DNA of 64,000 nt from NCBI RefSeq assembly GCF_003058055.1, contig NZ_QBTZ01000001.1, forward strand, positions 2,358,501 to 2,422,500, read 5' to 3'. Shown here piece by piece: positions 19,666 through 29,433 of this stretch; the first letter of the stretch is position 1; every line of letters begins with the position of its first letter. The position numbers and the translations under genes are program-made. The notes below the pieces were generated by a model, which saw only the letters and a list, made by a program, of their open reading frames with translations, made no database searches and was not told the origin of the DNA. The stretch is from Acidovorax sp. 107. GTDB lineage: Bacteria > Pseudomonadota > Gammaproteobacteria > Burkholderiales > Burkholderiaceae_C.

Positions 19666-20251
19666 ACCTGCTTTTTCTGTGTGCGTGTATTGCGGATCGC
19701 GCCCTGGTGACAACGCCGCCTATACCCAGGCGGCGCAGGCCGTGGGTCAGTGGATTGGCACCCACCAGGGGCAACTGGTGTACGGCGGTGGCCGCAGCGG
19801 CCTGATGGGCACGGTGGCCGAAGCCACGCGCCTGGCGGGCGGCCGGGTGGTGGGTGTGATTCCGCAGGCGCTGGTGGACAAGGAACTGGCGAACCGCCAG
19901 TGCGACGAGCTGCACATCGTGCAGACCATGCACGAACGCAAGGCGATGATGGCCGAGCGCAGCGACGCCTTCCTTGCCCTGCCCGGGGGCATTGGCACGT
20001 TTGAAGAACTGTTTGAGGTGTGGACCTGGCGCCAGCTGGGCTATCACGACAAGCCGCTGGGCTTGCTCAACGTGGCGGGCTACTACGACGGCTTGATGGG
20101 CTTTCTGCAGACCAGCGTGGCCAGCGGCTTCATGGGCGAGTGGCAGATGGGCCTGCTGCACGCCTCTACCGACACAGAGGCCCTGCTGCGCACGCTGGTG
20201 CAAGACGCGGGGCCCGACCAAGCGCCCGTCCCGCTGCGCTCTGTGATCTAA
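19658..20251 (+). CDS. LOG-family nucleotide phosphoribohydrolase
   Basis: A 197-residue Rossmann-fold protein of the 'lysine decarboxylase-like'/LOG family (TIGR00730 type). It has VCVYCGSRPGDNAAY at the N-terminus, VYGGGRSGLMGTVAEATRLA, and the catalytic PGGIGTFEELFEVWTWRQLG. Characterised members hydrolyse cytokinin or other nucleoside 5'-monophosphates to base and ribose 5-phosphate. Despite the old name these are not lysine decarboxylases. The start overlaps dgkA by eight bases, so it is probably the last gene of the sigma-factor run. Confidence 0.9.
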   Translation: MPEPAFSVCVYCGSRPGDNAAYTQAAQAVGQWIGTHQGQLVYGGGRSGLMGTVAEATRLAGGRVVGVIPQALVDKELANRQCDELHIVQTMHERKAMMAERSDAFLALPGGIGTFEELFEVWTWRQLGYHDKPLGLLNVAGYYDGLMGFLQTSVASGFMGEWQMGLLHASTDTEALLRTLVQDAGPDQAPVPLRSVI

Positions 20252-20270
20252 CTCTCTCCGCACTCCAAAA

Positions 20271-20303
20271 CTGGCGCGGCGCAAGCCAGGACCGCCGCGC
20301 CAG
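20271..20303. repeat. Perfect inverted repeat in convergent gap
   Basis: CTGGCGCGGCG pairs with CGCCGCGCCAG (11 base pairs) around an 11-base loop. It lies between the convergent LOG and PII genes. There is no T-run, so it is either a Rho-type or structural element, or part of the repeat that follows it. Confidence 0.6.
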
Positions 20304-20317
20304 GGCCCCCTCCATGC

Positions 20318-20398
20318 GCTGGCGGTATCCCCCTTCTCAAACAGCGCGGCCGTTCGAGAGAAGGGAGAGGAAAGGCACGAAGCGACTCAGAGGGTTGT
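20318..20398 (+). repeat. Dispersed ~95 bp repeat, copy 1
   Basis: Contains CCCTTCTC and GAGAAGGG as an inverted pair (20331-20338 and 20358-20365), then GAAGCGAC and TCAGAGGGTTGTC. The same ordered words occur in the opposite orientation at 62075-62165, which shows a shared element. Confidence 0.6.
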
Positions 20399-20402
20399 CA
20401 CC

Positions 20403-20795
<393 letters not shown>

Positions 20796-22454
20796 TCACG
20801 CCCTGAATTTGCTGGTGATAGGGTAACGCCAGTCCTTGCCGAAGCTGCGGCGCGTGACGCGAATCCCTACGGGTGCCTGGCGGCGTTTGTACTCGTTGAG
20901 CTTGATGAGGCGCGTGACGCGCTCCACATCCGCGCGCTCAAAGCCGCTGGCAATGATGGATTCGATGGGCTCATCGTTCTCCATGTAGCGGGCCACGATG
21001 GCGTCCAGCACCTCGTACGGCGGCAGGCTGTCCTGGTCTTTCTGGTCAGGCCGCAGCTCGGCGCTGGGGGGGCGGGTGATGATGCGCTCGGGGATGGGGC
21101 TGGCGCAGGTCCCATAGGGGTCGTTGGCGTTGCGCCAGCGGGCCAGGTCGAACACCCGGGTCTTGGCCACGTCCTTGATCACCGCAAAGCCGCCAGCCAT
21201 GTCGCCATACAGGGTGCAGTAGCCGGTGGACATTTCGCTCTTGTTGCCCGTGGTCAGCACAATGGCGCCGAACTTGTTGGACAGCGCCATCAGCAGCGTG
21301 CCCCGGATGCGGGCCTGCAAGTTTTCTTCGGTGGTGTCTTCAGGCAAGCCAGCAAACTCGGTGGCCAGCGCAGCCTTGAAGGCCTCGAACTGGGGCTTGA
21401 TCGAGATCTCGTCGTAGCGCACGCCCATGCGCGCGGCCATGTCGCGCGCGTCGATCCAGCTGATGTCGGCGGTGTAGGGCGACGGCATCATCACCGTGCG
21501 AACCTTGTCGGCACCGAGCGCGTCCACCGCAATCGCCAGCACCAGCGCCGAGTCGATACCGCCCGACAGCCCCAGCAACGCGCCGGGGAAACCGTTCTTG
21601 CCCACGTAGTCGCGCACGCCCAGCACCAGGGCGTCCCACAGGTCGGCCTCCAGCGTGCGCTCAGGGGCCACCTCCGCTGTAATTTTGATAGCACCCTGGG
21701 CAGTTTCCACTAGCGCATAGACCAGTTTTTCCACAAAAGCAGGCGCCCGCGCCGCCACCGAGCCGTCGGCCGCCAGCGCAAACGACCGGCCTTCAAACAC
21801 CACCTCGTCCTGCCCGCCCACCAGGTGGGCATAGACCAGCGGGAGACCCGTCTCGACCACACGGGCGCACATCGTGGCCTCGCGCTCCGTGCCCTTGCCC
21901 AGGTGGAAAGGCGATGCATTGATGACCGCCAGCAGCTGCGCCCCGGCAGCGGCGGTGTCGCGTGCGGGGGTGGCAAACCAGGCGTCTTCGCACACCAGCA
22001 CGCCCACCTTCAGGCCCTCCACCTCGAACACGCAGGGCTTGCTGCCCGGCACAAAGTAGCGCCGCTCGTCAAACACCTGGTAGTTGGGCAGCTCGCGCTT
22101 GGCGTAGGTCTGCTCGATCTTGCCGTCGCGCACCACGCTGGCGGCGTTGAAGCACACGCTGAAGGCCTGCGCGCCAGGGGCCATGGCCTGCGGGTGGCCC
22201 AGCACGATGGCCAGGCCTTTCAACCCCGCAGTCTCGCGGGCCACGGTTTTCACGGCATCATCACAGGCCGCAATGAAAGCGGGGCGCAGGAACAGGTCTT
22301 CGGCCGCATAGCCACAGATGGCCAGCTCCGGCGTCAGCAACAGGCGGGCGCCCTGGGCATAGGCCTCGCGGGCTGCCGCAATGATCTTTTGGGCGTTGCC
22401 GGGCATGTCGCCCACAACAAAGTTGAGCTGCGCAGTGCAAATGGAGAGCGTCAT
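20796..22454 (-). CDS. nadE: Glutamine-dependent NAD+ synthetase
   Basis: A 552-residue two-domain enzyme that amidates nicotinic acid adenine dinucleotide. The N-terminal nitrilase-type glutaminase has its catalytic Glu43 (LTPELAICGY), a lysine in QTYAKRELPNY and the cysteine of VLVCEDAWF. The C-terminal synthetase has the P-loop GLSGGIDSALVLAIAVDAL and TTGNKSEMSTGYCTLYGDMA. Between the two domains, ALVETAQGAIKITAEV is encoded by a degenerate copy of the dispersed repeat that remains in frame. It is followed after 54 bases by glnB. Confidence 0.95.
   Translation of the reverse strand: MTLSICTAQLNFVVGDMPGNAQKIIAAAREAYAQGARLLLTPELAICGYAAEDLFLRPAFIAACDDAVKTVARETAGLKGLAIVLGHPQAMAPGAQAFSVCFNAASVVRDGKIEQTYAKRELPNYQVFDERRYFVPGSKPCVFEVEGLKVGVLVCEDAWFATPARDTAAAGAQLLAVINASPFHLGKGTEREATMCARVVETGLPLVYAHLVGGQDEVVFEGRSFALAADGSVAARAPAFVEKLVYALVETAQGAIKITAEVAPERTLEADLWDALVLGVRDYVGKNGFPGALLGLSGGIDSALVLAIAVDALGADKVRTVMMPSPYTADISWIDARDMAARMGVRYDEISIKPQFEAFKAALATEFAGLPEDTTEENLQARIRGTLLMALSNKFGAIVLTTGNKSEMSTGYCTLYGDMAGGFAVIKDVAKTRVFDLARWRNANDPYGTCASPIPERIITRPPSAELRPDQKDQDSLPPYEVLDAIVARYMENDEPIESIIASGFERADVERVTRLIKLNEYKRRQAPVGIRVTRRSFGKDWRYPITSKFRA
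21681..21736 (-). repeat. Dispersed TTGATAGCT-type repeat inside nadE
   Basis: The plus strand reads AATTTTGATAGCACC, then CACTAGCGCATAG, matching the word order of the other copies (TTGATAGC then CTAGCGC). It falls in the linker between the glutaminase and synthetase domains and keeps the frame. Confidence 0.6.
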
Positions 22455-22534
22455 GGAACTGGAATCGGCCCCTGCGGCCGGGTTGAATACCGCCGTTGCA
22501 GGCCCGCTATCAAGGGAGCATCACAGGGGCCTGC

Positions 22535-23794
22535 ATGGCTGAAGCTGCCATTATCGCCCGCGTGCTCCCCTGCGTGCAGGACGTGGGCGCAGAGGCCTGG
22601 AACCGCCTGCTGGCGCAGCAAAGCCACCCCACGCCCTTCATGCGGCATGAATACCTGGCGGCGCTGGAAAGCAGCGGCAGCGCCACGCCCCGCACCGGCT
22701 GGACGCCCCGCTTCATGACGCTGTGGCAAGGCGACACCCTGGTGGCTGCCTGCCCGCTGTACCTCAAGAGCCATTCGTACGGCGAATACGTCTTCGACTG
22801 GGCCTGGGCCAGCGCCTATGAGCAGCATGGCGTGCCCTACTACCCCAAGGCCGTCATCGCCGTGCCCTTCACCCCCGTGCCGGGCAGCCGCCTGCTGGCA
22901 CGCGATGCCGCCGCGCGGGCTCTGCTGGTGCAGGCGGTGTGCCAGTGGTGCGAGCAAGAGAACGTCTCGTCCGTGCACGTGCTGTTTGCCAGCGATGACG
23001 ATGTGCTGACCAGCGTGCAGCAGGACCTGATGCTGCGGCACACCGTGCAGTTTCATTGGAAGAATGAGCCCCCTGCGCCGGCTGCTGCGCAAGGGGAGGC
23101 GGCCACGGATGGGCAGACCCCGCGCTACCGGGACTTTGACCACTTCCTGGCCAGCCTGTCGCAGGACAAGCGCAAGAAGATCCGCCAGGAGCGCCGCCGG
23201 GTGGCCGATGCCGGAGTCACCTTCCGCTGGTCACGCGGGGCAAGCATCAGCGCTTCGGACTGGGACTTTTTCTACCGCTGCTACGAGCGAACCTACCTGG
23301 AGCACGGCAACCCGCCCTACCTCACACGCGACTTCTTTGCCCGCATGGCGACGCACATGCCCGAGGCCTGGCTGCTGTTTGTGGGGGAGCGGGACGGGCG
23401 GCCTGTTGCTAGCAGTTTGATAGCTATCAGCGCAGATGAATCCAGCACTACAGGCCAAAATGGCTCAAACTCAGGCTCTGAATCAGGCTCCGAGCTGGTA
23501 GCCTACGGCCGCTACTGGGGAGCTCTGGAGCGGGTGGACTGCCTGCATTTCGAGGCCTGTTACTACCAGCCGCTGCAGTGGTGCATCGCCCACGGTGCTG
23601 TGCGGTTTGAAGGGGGCGCCCAGGGCGAGCACAAGATGGCCCGCGCGCTGCTGCCCGTACAGGCCACCAGCGCGCACTGGCTGGCGCACCCGGCGTTTGC
23701 CGAGGCGGTACAGCGCTTTCTGGACCGCGAAGGCGCCGGGGTGGAAAGCTACCTCGGCGATCTACAGGCGCGAAGCCCCTTCAAGGCCGCCTGA
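22535..23794 (+). CDS. FemAB/GNAT-like acyltransferase (COG3146 type)
   Basis: A 419-residue protein of the peptidoglycan-biosynthesis/GNAT-like family. It has TPFMRHEYLAALESSGSA at the N-terminus, KIRQERRRVADAGVTFRW, YRCYERTYLEHGNPPYLT, and GRYWGALERVDCLHFEACYY followed by FEGGAQGEHKMAR near the C-terminus. The substrate is unknown; the fold suggests aminoacyl or acyl transfer. Between VASSLIAI and VAYGRYWG about 30 Ser/Gly-rich residues are inserted, encoded by a dispersed repeat (23414-23466) and a short Ser-rich extension. The ATG at 22535 was chosen; it is divergent from nadE by 80 bases. Confidence 0.85.
   Translation: MAEAAIIARVLPCVQDVGAEAWNRLLAQQSHPTPFMRHEYLAALESSGSATPRTGWTPRFMTLWQGDTLVAACPLYLKSHSYGEYVFDWAWASAYEQHGVPYYPKAVIAVPFTPVPGSRLLARDAAARALLVQAVCQWCEQENVSSVHVLFASDDDVLTSVQQDLMLRHTVQFHWKNEPPAPAAAQGEAATDGQTPRYRDFDHFLASLSQDKRKKIRQERRRVADAGVTFRWSRGASISASDWDFFYRCYERTYLEHGNPPYLTRDFFARMATHMPEAWLLFVGERDGRPVASSLIAISADESSTTGQNGSNSGSESGSELVAYGRYWGALERVDCLHFEACYYQPLQWCIAHGAVRFEGGAQGEHKMARALLPVQATSAHWLAHPAFAEAVQRFLDREGAGVESYLGDLQARSPFKAA
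23414..23466 (+). repeat. Dispersed TTGATAGCT repeat inside the COG3146-like gene
   Basis: Reads GTTTGATAGCTATCAGCGCA, then a variable part, then CAGGCCAAAATGG. It matches the copies at 28363 and 32121 for TTTGATAGCTATCAGCGCA exactly. It is read through in frame as SLIAISADESSTTGQNG. Confidence 0.8.
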
Positions 23795-23839
23795 CTTACT
23801 CTGACCAGGCTGGGCTCGCTTGCGACATCTGTGCAAGGT

Positions 23840-23891
23840 CTGACCGCCCGCGCAGCGACCGCAGGACCCACTCCTCCCCGGGGGCGGTCAG
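23840..23891. repeat. Inverted repeat between convergent genes
   Basis: CTGACCGCCC (23840-23849) pairs with GGGCGGTCAG (23882-23891), loop 32 bases. It lies between the ends of the COG3146-like gene and the first receptor gene and may stop transcription from both, though no T-run follows. Confidence 0.4.
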
Positions 23892-23905
23892 GCGGTGAGC
23901 CACCG

Positions 23906-25669
23906 TCAAAAGCTCTCCCAATCGGCATCATTGCCGCCACCCGTGCCAGCAGCAGCCGTTGCCGACAGCACCGGCGCAGGCTTGGCGGCCGTACGGGGGG
24001 GCACCACCTTGGGCAGGGCCGCAGGGGCTGCTCGACGGGAACCTGCCAAGGCAGGGGACGCGCCTGCGGGCTTGGGCACGTACGCGGATGCGGGCGGCTG
24101 CACCGCCTGCACTGCCCGCACCGCCTGCCCCGGCGATAGCTTGAAGAACGCCACGGTACTCACCAGATCCTGCGCCTGGTTGTTGAGGCTGCTGGCCGCT
24201 GCGGCCATTTCTTCTACCAGCGCCGCGTTTTGCTGGGTGACCTGGTCCATTTGCGTCACCGCCTCGCCCACCTGGGTCACGCCCTGGCTTTGTTCGGCGC
24301 TGGCGGCGCTGATTTCACCCATCAAGTCCGTCACACGTTTGATGGAGCCCACCACCTCGGTCATCGTGGCACCCGCCTGATCGACCAGCGTGGTACCTGC
24401 GGCCACGCGTTCCACGCTATCGTCGATCAGGGTCTTGATCTGCTTGGCCGCGTCGGCCGAGCGGCCCGCCAGGCTGCGCACTTCGGAGGCCACCACCGCA
24501 AAGCCCCGGCCCTGCTCGCCCGCACGCGCCGCCTCGACGGCCGCGTTGAGCGCCAGGATGTTGGTCTGGAAGGCAATACCATCGATCACGCCGATGATGT
24601 CGGCGATCTTGCTGCTGCTGTCGTGGATGCCCTTCATGGTGTCCACCACCTGGCTCACCACCTCGCCGCCCTGCACGGCCACCGATGACGCGCTCTGCGC
24701 GAGCTGGTTGGCCTGCCGGGCGTTGTCGGCGTTTTGGCGTACGGTCGAATTGAGCTGCTCCATGGATGCCGCCGTCTCCTGCAGGGCGCTGGCCTGCTGC
24801 TCGGTGCGTGCGCTCAGGTCGTTGTTGCCCTGGGCGATCTCGGACGACGCCGTGGCCACGTTCTCGGAGCCCGAACGCACATGCCCCACGATGCGCGACA
24901 GGTTTTGCTGCATGTCGTCCAGCGAGCGCAGCAACTGGGCCATTTCATTGCGGCCATTGCCCACGTCGCGAATCTGAACCGACAGGTTGCCATGGCTGAT
25001 TTCGTCGGCCGCCTGCACGGCACGCTGCACGGGCCCCACGATGGAGCGCGTGGTCCACAGCGCAAACAACGCCCCCAGCACCACCGACGCCACTGCGCCC
25101 AACGTCAGCACCCACTGGCTGGTGCCTGCCGCCTGGATGATGCTGCTTTCAAAATCATCCAGCTGCTTGTGCGTGTTGTCCGCCACATCGGCCAGTGACT
25201 GCAAGTAGGTGGCAGCCAGGGGCTTGAGGTCGCTGTCCACCAGGGCAAACACATCTTCACCAGCCTTCTTGCGCTCCAGCAGCTTGGCACGCGCGTCCAC
25301 ATAGGCCACACGCGCAACCGCCACGCGCTCCATCAGGCTCCTTTCGGTGGCGTCGTCCACCAGTGCCTCCAGCTTCTTCTGCGCCGCGCTGGCGCGTTGC
25401 GACGTGGCGGCCATGTCGGCCGTGAGCGACTGGATATAGCCCGCATCTGTGGCCTTGAGCGACGCGGACGCACGCACCCAGTTCAGGTCGATGGCCGCTT
25501 TCCACTCCTGCGCCAGGGCGTTGCGCTCCATCTCGACGGTGGAAATGTGCACGCTGGCCTCTTTGAGAACGGCGAGCCGCCAGACGCCGGTGGCAGCGAT
25601 GGCGGCCGTGATCAACAGGACAAGGCCAAAGGCCAGGCTCAGGCGTGCTCCGATTTTCAGATTGCTCAT
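23906..25669 (-). CDS. Methyl-accepting chemotaxis protein A
   Basis: A 587-residue inner-membrane receptor. TM1 is at about residues 8-30, a periplasmic helical ligand domain at 31-185, TM2 at 187-210, HAMP after that, then a long coiled-coil signalling domain whose tip [20 protein letters not shown] is near residue 366. The C-terminus is DADWESF, a W-x-x-F tail that resembles the CheR-docking pentapeptide NWETF. Between the coiled coil and the tail is a Pro/Ala-rich linker. It is the last of a row of minus-strand receptor genes; its ligand cannot be read from the sequence. Confidence 0.94.
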   Translation of the reverse strand: MSNLKIGARLSLAFGLVLLITAAIAATGVWRLAVLKEASVHISTVEMERNALAQEWKAAIDLNWVRASASLKATDAGYIQSLTADMAATSQRASAAQKKLEALVDDATERSLMERVAVARVAYVDARAKLLERKKAGEDVFALVDSDLKPLAATYLQSLADVADNTHKQLDDFESSIIQAAGTSQWVLTLGAVASVVLGALFALWTTRSIVGPVQRAVQAADEISHGNLSVQIRDVGNGRNEMAQLLRSLDDMQQNLSRIVGHVRSGSENVATASSEIAQGNNDLSARTEQQASALQETAASMEQLNSTVRQNADNARQANQLAQSASSVAVQGGEVVSQVVDTMKGIHDSSSKIADIIGVIDGIAFQTNILALNAAVEAARAGEQGRGFAVVASEVRSLAGRSADAAKQIKTLIDDSVERVAAGTTLVDQAGATMTEVVGSIKRVTDLMGEISAASAEQSQGVTQVGEAVTQMDQVTQQNAALVEEMAAAASSLNNQAQDLVSTVAFFKLSPGQAVRAVQAVQPPASAYVPKPAGASPALAGSRRAAPAALPKVVPPRTAAKPAPVLSATAAAGTGGGNDADWESF

Positions 25670-25777
25670 GGGGGTCTTTCGTGGTTCTTATGGACTTTTG
25701 CCAGCCCTTGGTGTGCCGATGCAGAGACGTGGCACCGGTGCTGAGTCAGCCAGGGAATCAGCAGCTGGAATGTATGC

Positions 25778-25810
25778 ATACTATCATATTTTTGATAAAA
25801 ATGATAGTAT
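25778..25810. promoter_or_regulatory. AT-rich palindrome upstream of receptor A
   Basis: ATACTATCAT and ATGATAGTAT form a perfect 10-base inverted repeat with a 13-base AT-rich centre (TTTT/AAAA inner arms). It stands out from the GC-rich surroundings, about 110-140 bases upstream of the receptor start. It may be an operator or a transcript-end hairpin. Confidence 0.45.
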
Positions 25811-25832
25811 CAATTTGACCGCAAAGAACCCG

Positions 25833-25858
25833 CCCGCCAGCCCGCCAGCCCGCCAGCC
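25833..25858. repeat. Short tandem repeat CCCGCCAG x3
   Basis: Three consecutive copies of CCCGCCAG followed by a partial copy, beside the AT-rich palindrome. Probably a slippage product. Confidence 0.7.
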
Positions 25859-26045
25859 AGGGTGCGTCAAAAAAAGCAGGGCCGCGCGGGTGAGCCTTGC
25901 TAAGGCCGGGAAGCTTCTGAATTGGAGGCGCCCAACTCGAAGGATGCTATGGCAGTAGCCTCCAGAGACGAATCGATGGGAAGGAGTCTACGCCCCAAAA
26001 AGGTGCAAAAAGCCCACAAACAGTGCCCGAATGGCCTGCCACCTG

Positions 26046-27845
26046 TCAAAAGCTCTCCCAGTCGTCCTCGGCGCCTGCGGCCACTGCCTGCGGGGCCGCT
26101 TGGGGTGCAGTGCCCGCTGCCCTGCTGGCGGTGGAGGGGGTGGCGCCGCCCGTAGGCACCTTCTTGGAGGCAGGCGCAGATGCTGAGCGCAGGGCAAGGG
26201 TCGCCTTGCCCACCGCATTGCCGCCGGTCGCCTTGCGCGGGTCCGCAGCGGGCGCGGGGTGCGGCACAGAGATCGCAGCGCCGCCAAGCTGTGGCGCCCG
26301 CGCCTGTTCGGCCGACAGCTTGAACACCGCCACCGCGCCCACCAAGGCCTGGGCCTGATGGCTCAGGCTGCTGGCGGCGGCGGCCATTTCCTCTACCAAG
26401 GCGGCGTTCTGCTGGGTGACCTGGTCCATCTGCGTCACCGCCTCACCCACCTGCGACACGCCTGTGCTCTGCTCGCTGCTGGCGGCACTGATCTCGCCCA
26501 TGATGTCCGTCACGCGGCGAATGGCGCCCACCACCTCGGTCATGGTGGTGCCCGCCTTGTCCACCAGTTGCGAGCCCTGCTCCACCCGCTCCACGCTGGC
26601 GGTGATGAGCGACTTGATTTCCTTGGCCGCCTCGGCGCTGCGCTGGGCCAGGTTGCGCACCTCGCCCGCCACCACCGCAAAGCCCCGGCCCTGCTCGCCC
26701 GCGCGGGCGGCCTCCACCGCTGCGTTCAGCGCGAGGATGTTGGTCTGGAAGGCAATGCCGTCGATCACGCTGATGATGTCCGCGATTTTCTTGCTGCTGT
26801 CGTTGATGCCCTTCATGGTGGTCACCACCTCGGCCACCACGTCGCCGCCCTGCCCCGCCACGGTGGATGCGCTCATTGCCAGCTGGTTGGCCTGGCGCGC
26901 GTTGCCAGCGTTCTGCTTGACGGTGGAGCTCAGCTCCTCCATCGATGCGGCCGTCTCCTGCAGCGCGCTGGCCTGCTCCTCGGTACGGATGGACAAGTCG
27001 TTGTTGCCCGATGCAATCTCGGCGCTGGCCGACGCCACGCCCTGGGCATTGCCGCGCACGCCCGCCACCACCTGCGCCAGGTTGTCGCGCATGGCGGTGA
27101 GGCCGCCGAGCAACTGGGCAATTTCGTCCTTGCCCCGCGCGTGGATGGCCACGGTCAGGTCACCCTGCGCCACCGCATTGGTGATCTGCACCGCGTCGCC
27201 CAGAGCGCGCGAAATCTGCCGGATCATGGCGCCACCCATCAGCACCGCCAGCGCAATCCCCGCCACCACCGCCGCGATGGCCAGCGCGCGGATGGTCTGG
27301 TAGCTGGCAGCGGCGCTGTCGTATTCGGCCTTGGCGCGGTCCAGCTGCACCTGCATCAGCTGGCCCAGCACCTCTTGCAGCGGATCAATGGCGGGGTACA
27401 TCTCCTTGGCCGCAAATGCAGTCAGGGCCGCCACGTCGCCCGACCTGAAGTGCCCCGCCAGCACGTCGGTCGCCGCATCGGCCTTGGCCTGCAGCGGCTT
27501 GAAGCGTTCCACCAGCTGGGTCTCCTCCGGCACCAACTGCGTGGCCAGGTAGGCCTTCCAGTTGGCATCGATGGCCTTGCGCGCGTCGGCCACCGACTGC
27601 AGGCCCTGCGCAGGTGTCAGCGCACCGTCGCGCACCTTGTGGGCCGTGTCCACCACGTTCACGGCATACATGTCCGCCACCACCTTGATCTGCTTGAGCG
27701 GCACCACCCGGTCGTCATACACCGACTTGAGCCCCGCATTGGAGTTGCCCATGCCATACAACCCCGCCGCGCCCACCAGCAGCACCAGCAGACACAGGAC
27801 CGCAAGCAAACCTGCCAGGCGGGTGGAAATCTTGAACTGGTTCAT
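26046..27845 (-). CDS. Methyl-accepting chemotaxis protein B
   Basis: A 599-residue receptor starting [20 protein letters not shown] at the ATG at 27845; the frame is open for 89 codons upstream, but that part is not receptor-like. TM1 is at ~11-33. The periplasmic part resembles four-helix-bundle sensors ([20 protein letters not shown]). TM2 is at ~190-212, followed by HAMP and the conserved tip [20 protein letters not shown] near residue 363. A Pro/Ala/Lys-rich linker precedes a terminal DDWESF tail. The signalling domain is close to that of receptors C and D but is not part of their identical tract. Confidence 0.94.
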   Translation of the reverse strand: MNQFKISTRLAGLLAVLCLLVLLVGAAGLYGMGNSNAGLKSVYDDRVVPLKQIKVVADMYAVNVVDTAHKVRDGALTPAQGLQSVADARKAIDANWKAYLATQLVPEETQLVERFKPLQAKADAATDVLAGHFRSGDVAALTAFAAKEMYPAIDPLQEVLGQLMQVQLDRAKAEYDSAAASYQTIRALAIAAVVAGIALAVLMGGAMIRQISRALGDAVQITNAVAQGDLTVAIHARGKDEIAQLLGGLTAMRDNLAQVVAGVRGNAQGVASASAEIASGNNDLSIRTEEQASALQETAASMEELSSTVKQNAGNARQANQLAMSASTVAGQGGDVVAEVVTTMKGINDSSKKIADIISVIDGIAFQTNILALNAAVEAARAGEQGRGFAVVAGEVRNLAQRSAEAAKEIKSLITASVERVEQGSQLVDKAGTTMTEVVGAIRRVTDIMGEISAASSEQSTGVSQVGEAVTQMDQVTQQNAALVEEMAAAASSLSHQAQALVGAVAVFKLSAEQARAPQLGGAAISVPHPAPAADPRKATGGNAVGKATLALRSASAPASKKVPTGGATPSTASRAAGTAPQAAPQAVAAGAEDDWESF

Positions 27846-28316
27846 GACGGCACTCCTGATGGAAACAATGCAAAAGGCTGCGCCCGACTGGCTGCGCGCC
27901 ACCGTTGGGGAGAAGACATGCGGGGAGCGGCAAGCGCGGTGGGCGGCGGCTGTCGTGGGGGCGCCGTAGTAGGCGCCACAGACCATCGGGCCGAAGCCCG
28001 GCGGGTCGCCTCGGCTACCGGAGGGTGCTTCGTGCGCGAGCGCGAAGCGGTGAAACCAAGGTCCATTGCGGAGCTCCTGGGGAGAACGGCGCAAAAAAGA
28101 AACGCTGCCCACTCACCGAAAGACCGCGCGCCGCAGCGGTCCCGCTCAGCATAGCGCTTTCCGTTACGTTTGCGTACAAGTTGCACCCAAGCGCGCAACA
28201 CCGCCGCACACATCGGCCCGTTGCTCCCCACACTGCAGCAGGCATTGCGCCAGCAGGCAACTCCCTCGGCCCCACTTGCCTTCGAAACCACGAACCAAGC
28301 GCCACTACATCACCCA
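27846..28316. other. Intergenic region upstream of receptor B
   Basis: About 470 bases with no gene I can support. It must carry the promoter of receptor B (minus strand), but I cannot point to convincing sigma-70 or sigma-28 boxes. Confidence 0.5.
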
Positions 28317-28358
28317 GCAAAAAGCACGCAGAAGGTGTCCCCTCTGCGTGCTTCTTCA
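28317..28358. terminator. Terminator after receptor C
   Basis: The stem AGCACGCAGA / TCTGCGTGCT with a 10-base loop is preceded by an A-run, so it terminates minus-strand transcripts from receptor C. An almost identical copy lies at 32075-32116 after receptor D. Confidence 0.8.
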
Positions 28359-29433
28359 CTTCTGTTTTGATAGCTATCAGCGCATGATTTACCTGCGCTT
28401 GCGGCCGTTTTGACCTGAATTCTTCATACCGAGACCTGTCTGGCCCTCGTCAGAAGCTCTCCCAGTCGTCGTCGCTTCCCCCTGCCTTGGGCGCCGGGGC
28501 CGGGCTGGGCGCGGCAGCTTTGGCTGCTGCTGCTGGGGCTGCGCTGCTGGCCTTGGGCGCTGCCAGGCTGGCGGTGGGTTTGCTGCCGCTCTTGGCGCTG
28601 CTGCCCAGGCTGGTGCTGCGGGCCGGGGCTTTGTAGCTAGGCGCTGCCATGGGGGTGCGGGCGGGGGCTGCTGTGCTGCGATTCTGGCTGTAGCTGCTGT
28701 TCGTGCTGCTGGCGTCGAGCTTGAACACGGCCACGGCATTGACCAGTTCGCCGGCCTGGGCGTTCAGTGCGCTGGCGGCAGCGGCCATTTCCTCCACCAG
28801 GGCGGCGTTTTGCTGGGTGGCCTGGTCCATCTGGGTGACGGCTTCTCCCACTTGGCCTACACCTGCGCTTTGTTCGCTGCTGGCGGCGCTGATTTCTCCC
28901 ATGATGTCGGTCACGCGGCGGATGGCGCTGACGACTTCAGTCATGGTGGCTCCTGCCTTGTCCACCAATGCCGTGCCTTGTTCCACGCGTTCCACGCTGG
29001 CGGTGATGAGGGCTTTGATTTCCTTGGCGGCTTCTGCGCTGCGCCCTGCCAGGTTGCGTACTTCTCCGGCCACCACGGCAAAGCCCCGTCCTTGTTCGCC
29101 TGCACGGGCGGCTTCCACGGCGGCGTTGAGCGCCAAAATGTTGGTCTGGAAGGCGATGCCGTCGATGACGCTGATGATGTCTGCAATCTTGTTGCTGCTG
29201 GCGTTGATGCCTTTCATGGTCTCGACGACTTCGGCTACGACGTCTCCGCCTTGTACGGCCACGGTGCTGGCGCTGACGGCCAGCTGGTTGGCGGCGCGGG
29301 CGTTGTCGGCGTTCTGGCGCACGGTGGAGCCCAGTTCTTCCATCGACGCTGCCGTTTCTTCCAGCGCGCTGGCCTGCTGTTCTGTACGGGCGCTCAGGTC
29401 GTTATTGCCTGAGGCGATCTGCGCACTGGCTGA
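28319..29433 (-). repeat. Long direct repeat, copy 1 (3' half of receptor C)
   Basis: About 1.1 kb nearly identical to 32077-33191, offset 3758. From 28390 to 29433 I see no difference. Between 28319 and 28389 only about three bases differ (GT versus AG in the terminator loop; T versus C at 28389). It covers the signalling domain, tail, a TTGATAGCT repeat and the terminator. Confidence 0.9.
28363..28414 (+). repeat. Dispersed TTGATAGCT repeat after receptor C
   Basis: TTTTGATAGCTATCAGCGCA followed by ACCTGCGCTTGCGGCCGTTT. It lies between the receptor C stop and its terminator and is part of the duplicated tract. Confidence 0.8.

Larger units (their letters stand above)
25670..26045. other. 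Intergenic region between receptors A and B
   Basis: 376 bases without a credible gene. It holds an AT-rich palindrome at 25778-25810 and an eight-base tandem repeat at about 25833-25858. The remainder shows nothing recognisable; I found no sigma-28 type sequence on the minus strand. Confidence 0.6.

Noticed and set aside
19658-20251. Lysine decarboxylase annotation for the LOG-family gene
   Set aside because: PGGIGTFEE and VYGGGRSGLMG mark the phosphoribohydrolase family; there is no PLP site.
25833-25858. CCCGCCAG repeats as a CRISPR array
   Set aside because: The units are eight bases in direct tandem without spacers; nothing CRISPR-like occurs in the window.
26259-28154. A 631-codon plus-strand open frame opposite receptor B
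   Set aside because: It is the complement of chemoreceptor coding sequence; similar long frames occur opposite all four receptors.
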